From Gemmatimonadota bacterium (GTDB lineage Bacteria > JBHIER01 > G020348925): DNA of 9,561 nucleotides. Shown one piece after another: positions 7,099-9,561 of the stretch; the first letter of the stretch is position 1; the number at the start of each line of letters is the position of its first letter. The stretch is taken from assembly GCA_020348925.1 (NCBI GenBank), contig CP070758.1, positions 1,232,953-1,242,513 of the forward strand, written 5' to 3'. The notes beneath the pieces were generated by a model. It saw only the letters and a list, made by a program, of their open reading frames with translations, had not been told where the DNA came from and ran no database searches. The position numbers and the translations under genes were made by a program.

Positions 7099-7128
7099 TT
7101 GACTTTGGTTAAAGAAATGGTATATATT
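7099..7128 (+). promoter_or_regulatory. Candidate promoter of the third gene
   Basis: TTGACT (7099-7104) lies 18 bp before TATATT (7123-7128), or 16 bp before TATATA (7121-7126). It sits just downstream of the terminator and about 55 bases before the start codon. The sequence CCTTGACTTT (7097-7106) is identical to that before the second gene. Confidence 0.6.
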
Positions 7129-7171
7129 ACATTCGTATTTCTTTTCGAAGGCACCATCGAAGATTTTTGAG

Positions 7172-7177
7172 AGGAGG
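7172..7177 (+). promoter_or_regulatory. Ribosome binding site of the third gene
   Basis: AGGAGG lies 4 bases before the ATG at 7182 and 7 bases before the adjacent in-frame ATG at 7185. The spacing favours 7185 as the true start; the difference is a single methionine. Confidence 0.85.
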
Positions 7178-7181
7178 GTCA

Positions 7182-9561
7182 ATGATGAAGGTGAAAACAA
7201 TATTCCTGTGCCTCTTTCTGTTCTTGGCCGGAGCGATAGGAAGCCCGGCTCAGGAACCTGACATCGACCTTTCTGCAACGATCCATAACTACGGCACGCT
7301 AACTGTTGGTGACTCACTGGACTGGGTACTTACCATCTTCAACGTCGGGAATGACACCTTGTTTGTAGACTCAGCACGTGTGGATGGTCCTCAGTTTCAC
7401 ATTGAATCACCCGCATTCCCCGACACGGTCACCCCCACACCTCCCAAAGACAGCATCTCGGTCACACTATGGTTTTTCCCCTCAGACACCGGTCTAGTCA
7501 CCGGAAGCCTCTTTGTCTTCAGTGACGATCCGGATGAAGAGACATTGACCGTCGTTCTGAGCGGCACCGGCATTTTGCAGGACATCGCCCTGTCCGAGAG
7601 TACTCACGATTACGGACACATCCGAGTCGGGGACTCCCTCGACTGGCAGTTGACGATCCATAATATCGGTACGGATACGCTGACTGTTGACTCCGCACTC
7701 GTCACTCCTTCGCTGTTTCAAATTTCATCCCCAAGCTTCCCCGATACCGTTCCACCGGTTGATAGCACTTTTCTCATAGTCTGGTTTCTCCCCACGGATA
7801 CCGGAGCTGTCGTCGGCAGCCTCCTCGTCTTCAGCGACGATCCGGATGAAGAGACATTGACCGTCGTTCTGAGCGGCACCGGTATTTTGCAGGACATTGC
7901 TCCGTCCGACACCGCCCATGATTTTGGAGACGTCGCACTTGGCGACTCTTTGGATTGGGTGGTGACGCTTTACAACGAGGGCACTGCTGACCTGATCGTG
8001 GATTCGGTCCTCTCAGCCCCGACCGAATTCGGGGTGACGGCTCCCCTGCTCCCCGACACCCTCGTCCCCGAGGACAGTATCCTTGTCACCATCACCTTCT
8101 CGCCCTCCTCTCCAGGAGCTGTGGCCGGAAGTCTGCTGGTCTTCAGCGACGATCCGGACGAGGGGTTATTGACGATAGACCTTCTGGGCAACGGCGTTAT
8201 TCCGGATATTGCTGTCTCAGATACATCGCACGACTACGGGGATGTCCCCGCCGGGGACTCACTGGATTGGATATTGACCATCTACAACTGGGGTACGGGG
8301 AGTTTGAGCCTCGATTCCGTGCTGCTTGAACCATCCGAATTTGAGATCATTTGCACTTCATTTCCACAAACCATCCCTGCGGTCGACAGCATCGGAGTCA
8401 TTATCCGTTTTAAGCCGACCGATTGGGGTGCGGTAGCAGGGAGTTTGCTCGTGTTCAGCAACGATCCTGATGAAGACACGCTCACCATCTCTCTCGCCGG
8501 AAACGGTCTCGCACCTGATATTGAATCTCCAGTTCTGGTTCACAATTTCGGAGATGTTGAAGTCGGCGATTCGGCGGACTGGACCACACAGATTTCCAAT
8601 CCGGGGAACTTGGATTTGGTGTTGGACTCGGTGCTGGCGGTCCCCCCGGATTTCATCATCATCTCGCCTCTTTTTCCTGACAGCATCGCCCCTGCAGACA
8701 CCCTGGCCATGACAATCACCTTTGCACCGTCCGATACAGGAGCTGTCACAGGCAGTCTTCTCGTATTCAGTAACGACCCGGATGAGGGTATATTCACCAT
8801 CACCCTGGGGGGCAATGGCTTGGCTCCCATTATCGCTGTCTCGGAGTCGGATCATGATTTCGGTGATGTTTTCGTGGGTGACTCCCTGGGGTGGGACCTG
8901 TGGGTAATCAATATCGGCACGGCCGATTTGATCCTTGATTCCTTACTGACAACACCGGTGGAATTCGAGGTATCAACCCCACCACTCCCTGATACACTCT
9001 CGGTCGGTGACAGCCTGGCCGCCACCATCACCTTTCTTCCGACGGATACGGGTGCGGTCACTGGAACCCTCCTCGTATACTCCTCAGATCCGTATCAGGG
9101 CGTTCTATCCCTCACCCTCACGGGTCGAGGCGTGGTTTCGGAAATCACGCTCTTTCCCGACTCCCTCGCTGCAACAATTTGGGAGGGAGGTATCATTTCA
9201 CAGCCCCTCACCATCATAAACGAGGGCACCGCCTTGCTTCTCTTTACCACGAGCGATACCGTCTCATGGCTGTCGGAGAATCCGGATTCCGGAGGCGTCG
9301 ATCCCTCGGACACCATCACCGTTGATATCATCTTCGACGCCACCTTATTGACCATCGGGGAGTATGACGATGTTATTCTGGTCACAAGCAACGATCCCGA
9401 TGAACCGGAGCTCACAATTTATGTACACCTCGTCGTGAGAGAAGCTCAGGTCATTGTTGCCATCCCCGACGCTTGGTCACTGCCTGGCGATACGGTGACG
9501 ATGACTCTAAATATCGACAACCAGACCGAAAGGGACGACCCCATCGCCGCCTTTCAGTCGC
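7182..9561 (+). CDS. Secreted acidic protein of six tandem ASH (choice-of-anchor D-like) domains, BACON-like and cohesin-like start (3' partial)
   Basis: The frame stays open from the ATG to the window end, 793 codons plus one base. Residues are counted from 7182; 7185 is the better spaced start. A signal peptide has K3, K5, hydrophobic 7-19 and a likely cut after SPA at A23. Six ASH/HYDIN-type beta domains begin at residues 27, 134, 238, 342, 446 and 550. Typical marks are H-(D/N)-(Y/F)-G, GDSLDW, TDTGAV-GSLLVFS and (D/N)DPDE. Residues 654-752 look like a BACON-like domain (NEGTALL, WLSENPDSGG, VTSNDPDEPEL). From 757 on, VIVAIPDAWSLPGDTVTM resembles the first strands of a cohesin-like domain, cut by the window. 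By hand count there are about 120 acidic residues against about 10 Lys/Arg, and only two Cys. It is probably surface or matrix protein; the end may carry the same sorting domain as its neighbours, which cannot be seen here. Confidence 0.92.
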   Translation, partial: MMKVKTIFLCLFLFLAGAIGSPAQEPDIDLSATIHNYGTLTVGDSLDWVLTIFNVGNDTLFVDSARVDGPQFHIESPAFPDTVTPTPPKDSISVTLWFFPSDTGLVTGSLFVFSDDPDEETLTVVLSGTGILQDIALSESTHDYGHIRVGDSLDWQLTIHNIGTDTLTVDSALVTPSLFQISSPSFPDTVPPVDSTFLIVWFLPTDTGAVVGSLLVFSDDPDEETLTVVLSGTGILQDIAPSDTAHDFGDVALGDSLDWVVTLYNEGTADLIVDSVLSAPTEFGVTAPLLPDTLVPEDSILVTITFSPSSPGAVAGSLLVFSDDPDEGLLTIDLLGNGVIPDIAVSDTSHDYGDVPAGDSLDWILTIYNWGTGSLSLDSVLLEPSEFEIICTSFPQTIPAVDSIGVIIRFKPTDWGAVAGSLLVFSNDPDEDTLTISLAGNGLAPDIESPVLVHNFGDVEVGDSADWTTQISNPGNLDLVLDSVLAVPPDFIIISPLFPDSIAPADTLAMTITFAPSDTGAVTGSLLVFSNDPDEGIFTITLGGNGLAPIIAVSESDHDFGDVFVGDSLGWDLWVINIGTADLILDSLLTTPVEFEVSTPPLPDTLSVGDSLAATITFLPTDTGAVTGTLLVYSSDPYQGVLSLTLTGRGVVSEITLFPDSLAATIWEGGIISQPLTIINEGTALLLFTTSDTVSWLSENPDSGGVDPSDTITVDIIFDATLLTIGEYDDVILVTSNDPDEPELTIYVHLVVREAQVIVAIPDAWSLPGDTVTMTLNIDNQTERDDPIAAFQS
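7524..7570 (+). repeat. 47-bp exact direct repeat, copy 1
   Basis: Bases 7524-7570 are identical to 7836-7882, one 312-bp period away. The match continues to 7587/7899 with two C/T differences. It encodes the end of the first and second ASH domains (DDPDEETLTVVLSGTG, then ILQDIA). The other repeat junctions are far more diverged in DNA. Confidence 0.92.
7836..7882 (+). repeat. 47-bp exact direct repeat, copy 2
   Basis: This is the second copy of the 47-bp sequence at 7524-7570, in register with the tandem array. The patch of identity inside otherwise diverged neighbours points to recent gene conversion or unequal exchange between the first two units, or to an assembly effect. Confidence 0.92.

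Larger units (their letters stand above)
7260..9140 (+). repeat. Six tandem ASH-domain repeats, last five at 312-bp period
   Basis: Repeat starts fall at bases 7260, 7581, 7893, 8205, 8517 and 8829, and the next domain begins at 9141. From the second copy on, the spacing is exactly 312 bp (104 codons) with no insertion or deletion. The first copy is 321 bp and carries three extra codons in the T-P-T-P-P loop. Strongly conserved positions are GDS--W near the start of each unit and TG-V-GSL--FS-DPDE near the end. Amino-acid identity varies by region while length does not. Confidence 0.9.

Noticed and set aside
7260-9140. CRISPR-like or satellite array
   Set aside because: The period is 312 bp, the repeats are diverged and the whole array is one continuous reading frame with signal peptide and domain pattern.
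7397-9415. Series of similar reading frames on the - strand at about 312-bp intervals
   Set aside because: They are shadows of the tandem ASH repeats on the + strand, which explains their mutual similarity and their period.

Overview
The window holds three large genes, all on the + strand, and every one encodes a modular secreted or cell-surface protein. There are no housekeeping, RNA or mobile-element genes. Two of the proteins end in the same C-terminal domain (YPNPFNP or FPNPFNP near its start, GIYFYRL and FSQTKRM near its end). This is the type IX secretion (T9SS type A) sorting or FlgD-like domain known from the Fibrobacteres-Chlorobi-Bacteroidetes (FCB) group and related candidate phyla. 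Together with the dockerin and cohesin-like modules and a GDVSQNW phrase, it suggests an uncultured FCB-type bacterium such as the Zixibacteria, Latescibacteria or KSB1 kind. The phylum is inference. Base composition looks slightly GC-rich in genes and AT-richer between them.

Layout: (1) 1-3708 is the 3' part of a giant cysteine-rich protein. It is built of two similar blocks (two small Cys-rich repeats, one Ig/PKD-like domain, two ASH-like domains), followed by a dockerin, a cohesin-like domain and the sorting domain. Its start lies upstream of the window. (2) 3709-4249 is a 541-bp gap with no convincing gene. It holds a degenerate palindromic repeat, a foldable branched inverted repeat, a candidate promoter and a strong ribosome binding site. 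(3) 4250-7003 is a complete secreted protein with a signal peptide, cohesin-like domains, a dockerin-like pair, a Cys cluster and the sorting domain. (4) 7004-7181 carries a clear rho-independent terminator, a candidate promoter and a ribosome binding site. (5) 7182-9561 is the 5' part of a third secreted protein. It has a signal peptide, six tandem ASH domains (the last five at an exact 104-residue period), a BACON-like domain and the beginning of what looks like a cohesin-like domain. It runs off the window end.

The terminator after gene 2 and the promoter-like sequences before genes 2 and 3 suggest separate transcription units rather than one operon. The upstream elements of genes 2 and 3 share the 10-mer CCTTGACTTT, so they could be used together. 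A working idea, not shown by the sequence, is that these are components of one extracellular or surface assembly exported by one pathway, with dockerin and cohesin-like modules available for contacts. The most distinctive observations are the Cys-rich repeat family and block duplication in gene 1, the strongly acidic, nearly Lys/Arg-free and Cys-free tandem array in gene 3, and the structured intergenic sequence.
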